A model generated the notes under the pieces. The model saw nothing but the letters and a program-made list of their open reading frames with translations. It was not told where the DNA came from and ran no database searches. Below are positions 61,971-64,000 of a DNA stretch of 64,000 nt, one piece after another (the first letter of the stretch is position 1; each line of letters opens with the position of its first letter). The DNA comes from Carnegiea gigantea (lineage: Eukaryota > Streptophyta > Magnoliopsida > Caryophyllales > Cactaceae), in contig JAKOGI010000008.1 in assembly GCA_029747015.1 (NCBI GenBank), forward strand, positions 124,001 to 188,000, written 5' to 3'. Both the position numbers and the translations under genes were made by a program.

Positions 61971-63400
61971 GTTCTGTTGCTTCTCGCTCCTTTCATTCCC
62001 TCTCATTATATATTCATCTCTCATCTCTATGAAAAGAATACATATTCGCTTATAAAATTATAAGATTGAACTATGTTATCGTTGCTGAAAAATAAAATTG
62101 GTAAAAGAAAAGTGTAGGTAAAAATCGAAAAGAATTGAAAATAAGGAAGATTGTGATTTTCTTAGTATGATTGGTAAGGATTTGGATAAAATAAGGGAGT
62201 GTTGGATTATTTTTACTTGGGGAAGAAGTGGAGAGTACCAGGAAAGACATATTTTTTGGAAAATAGATAAAAATTAAAAAGATTGAAAAATTCACAAATA
62301 TATTATTAATGAACCATCATATCCTCCATTTCGGGGTTTTAAAACAAGTAAACATTCAGTTAGACACATGCCACGTGGAAAGGTGAAATGGGAAAAAGTT
62401 CAGAAAGAAGGAAGAATGTAAACCAAGCATTCACCGTGAGAGAGGTTGAAGAATGTGAACAAAGTATATTATTAAAGCTTGTTCAATTTAAATATTTGAA
62501 TTTATTTGATTTGAAAAACATCGGATATGACCAAAAATTTTCGATCAGAATTTTGAATTTTGAATTTAGATATGATAGTTTTGATATTTTTATTATCCGA
62601 ACTTAATTTTGACTTAAGTTTAGCTTTGTTCAAATTATCCGATCTAGAAGAAATTGAGTACTTGACATTAATTTCTTATTCAAATTTTGACATTGCTTAA
62701 TTTATTCGATTCAAATTCGATTCAAGTATTCAATAAAAAAAAATCGAAATAAGCATTCAGTTAGACACATTCCGCGTGGAATTAGACTGATCATTGAGCA
62801 TTCCCAACCACAGTTTCAATTTTTAGAATTCTAGCATGTCATGTTGACAAAAGTTCCACAATTCTGAAATTTGTATTCCTTCATTTTGCAACAAATGAAA
62901 CTCATTTCAGGATAAATGAATTAAATGTTTTATTTTAAACTTACCTTATAACACACAACTATTTTTTTAACTACTTAAATAATATTTTTATCTAAAAAAA
63001 CAAATAAAAAATTACAAAATGACAAAAATTTTTGTCTCCCGTGCGTTCTTTCCTATATCACACGCAATTCTTGCTGACTGGGAACTTTACTTTCACACAC
63101 GTATCCCCCCGAGGGCCCCACCCATGCCTCTCGTGTTCCTTGTTGCGAAAGCTCTTGGAGAATGGCAGGATGCTAGTGGCCTGGTTAGCTTTATGGGGAG
63201 AGGCAATAAATAAAGCAAATTTTCTTTTTCTTGGGATTGGTCAGCGAAACTTCGAGAGCAGAAGTGGGAAAAAAAAATTAGGAAAGAATGACGTGGAGGA
63301 GTTGGATGAACGTCAAACAAACACGGAGGCATTTACCGTGGATGATTTAAACTTACAGCTGTTCGGAGTTTGACAGCGTTGTCTGTCCCTTCAAATCTTG
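61971..63400. other. Right part of the repeat array
   Basis: Continues unit B after the copia insertion, then unit C and a partial further unit. No gene recognised; ORFs at 63019-63373 fall on sequence related to that near 54240-54340 and look non-coding. Confidence 0.45.
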
Positions 63401-63404
63401 ACCG

Positions 63405-63630
63405 TCGAAGAGGAGTTGGCCAGGAAGCCAACACTCCATAAGTCTTCCCTCACCCATGTTTAAATTTAGAAGGTATAATTTTATCTTTGTGTAATTATAT
63501 ATGAGAGATTTATAAGCTTGGGTTTTGACATTCATTTTTTCTTAACTTATTTAGATCCACTGAATACTTTCGAGATAGGGACCAGTAGGCTATGTCCGCT
63601 TACACTTGTTTACAAAAAAAAAAAAACCAC
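63405..63630 (+). mobile_element. tRNA-derived SINE, second copy
   Basis: Plus-strand relative of the SINE at 51482-51726: GAAGAGGAGTTGGCCAGGAA at its head, a changed B-box-like GTTTAAATTTAG, the GAGATAGGGACCAGTAGGCT phrase, then TGTCCGCTTACACTTGTTTAC and a 13-base A tail (63615-63627). More diverged than the first copy; no clear target duplication seen. Confidence 0.8.
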
Positions 63631-64000
63631 AACGTCTCCCCGTAATACTGACTTATTCACTACAACCAATATTATAAATAGGTATCGATCATCGTATTAT
63701 TTTTTCATTATAATGACATATATCAAATTTATGTACGCTTATACTGAGATTATAAAATTTTTAATTTCAAAAAAAATTTACAAAATTAAAGGACAAAAAA
63801 ATTGAAATTTTAATGTGTCAGGCGGTATTTGAACAAAAACACTAATATAGTCTGAAATTCGACGGTATAGAATGGTATTGATTGATATTTAATCAATACG
63901 ATACTGGATAATAACTTATACTGTTTCTTAACTGGTATGAACAATATTGAACTGTACTGTACCAGTGTTATACGTAACGCTGCTTCAAGTTCTCTATGAA
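63631..64000. other. Right edge of window
   Basis: AT-rich sequence with no recognised feature. Confidence 0.4.

Larger units (their letters stand above)
54100..63300. repeat. Array of related non-coding units, about 1.4 kb each
   Basis: The same succession recurs: a phrase ATTCAGTTAGACACATTCCACGTGGAA, then AGAGGGAAGAATGTAAACCA and ACCAAGTAT, then GTTCAATTTAAATATTTGAA, a TCTGTTATTC.AAT stretch, GAGAGAGGAAAGGAGAAA, a T-rich TTTCATT/CTCAC block and GAACCATCATAT. Unit A about 54197-55560, unit B 55771-56605 continued at 61971-62340 (split by a copia insertion), unit C about 62350-62750, and the beginning of a further unit from 62755. A TTTATGGGGAGA segment of the first unit recurs near 63190. 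No ORFs. Confidence 0.75.

Noticed and set aside
1..64000. tRNA genes, rRNA genes, CRISPR arrays, bacterial operons
   Set aside because: None seen. The window is plant nuclear DNA; SINE boxes at 51480-51726 and 63405-63630 are tRNA-derived but not tRNA genes.

Overview
This window looks like nuclear DNA from a eudicot plant. It is AT-rich, has spliced exons with plant-type GT-AG introns, and is packed with plant transposable elements (Ty1-copia, Ty3-gypsy Tat lineage, RTE LINE, CACTA, hAT, Tourist MITEs, SINEs, a TRIM) plus a fossil plant pararetrovirus. I cannot name the species.

The one host gene I can support firmly is a FLOWERING LOCUS C-like MIKC MADS-box gene on the + strand. Its MADS exon is at 6983-7173. 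The K-domain and C-terminal exons lie 32-39 kb downstream (38945-39009, 39088-39187, 40126-40167, 45665-45706, 45789-45908). The exon sizes after the first intron (65, 100, 42, 42 nt, then a terminal exon ending in LPLLL) are those of the FLC/MIKC layout, and all reading phases fit. The I-domain exon 2 was not found. The gene spans about 39 kb, mainly because its first intron(s) cover about 31.8 kb.

Layout. 1-6241: a degenerate endogenous caulimovirid on the - strand with gene order coat, movement, protease-RT-RNase H, ORF4-like, which is the order of cavemo/solendoviruses; its tRNA-Met primer site is about 740 bp upstream of the MADS start codon. 6600-7173: MADS 5' flank and exon 1. 7174-38944: giant intron(s) holding an RTE LINE (9405-10985), a CACTA element (11659-17067), a LINE RNase H scrap (20172-20420), a copia remnant (20630-22440), a truncated Tat gypsy element (22445-27030), a complete-ended hAT element with an 8-bp target duplication (28773-33041), a TRIM (36986-37582) and several minisatellites. 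38945-45908: remaining exons, with an antisense copia element (40560-45061) filling intron 5. 45909-51300: 3' flank with two non-autonomous hAT elements and weak traces of minus-strand exons. 51482-51726: SINE. 52917-55767: two Tourist-like MITEs. About 54100-63300: tandem related non-coding units, one of them split by a full-length copia element with both LTRs and a 5-bp target duplication (56606-61970). 63405-63630: a second SINE copy.

Functionally only the MADS gene is likely to encode an active host protein, probably a floral or dormancy repressor if it behaves like its family. The mobile-element ORFs are almost all broken by stops and frameshifts. Main points of interest: the TE-inflated FLC-like gene, its unusual in-frame 78-nt GC-AG intron and possible cassette exon, and the nearby viral fossil with its own promoter-like end.
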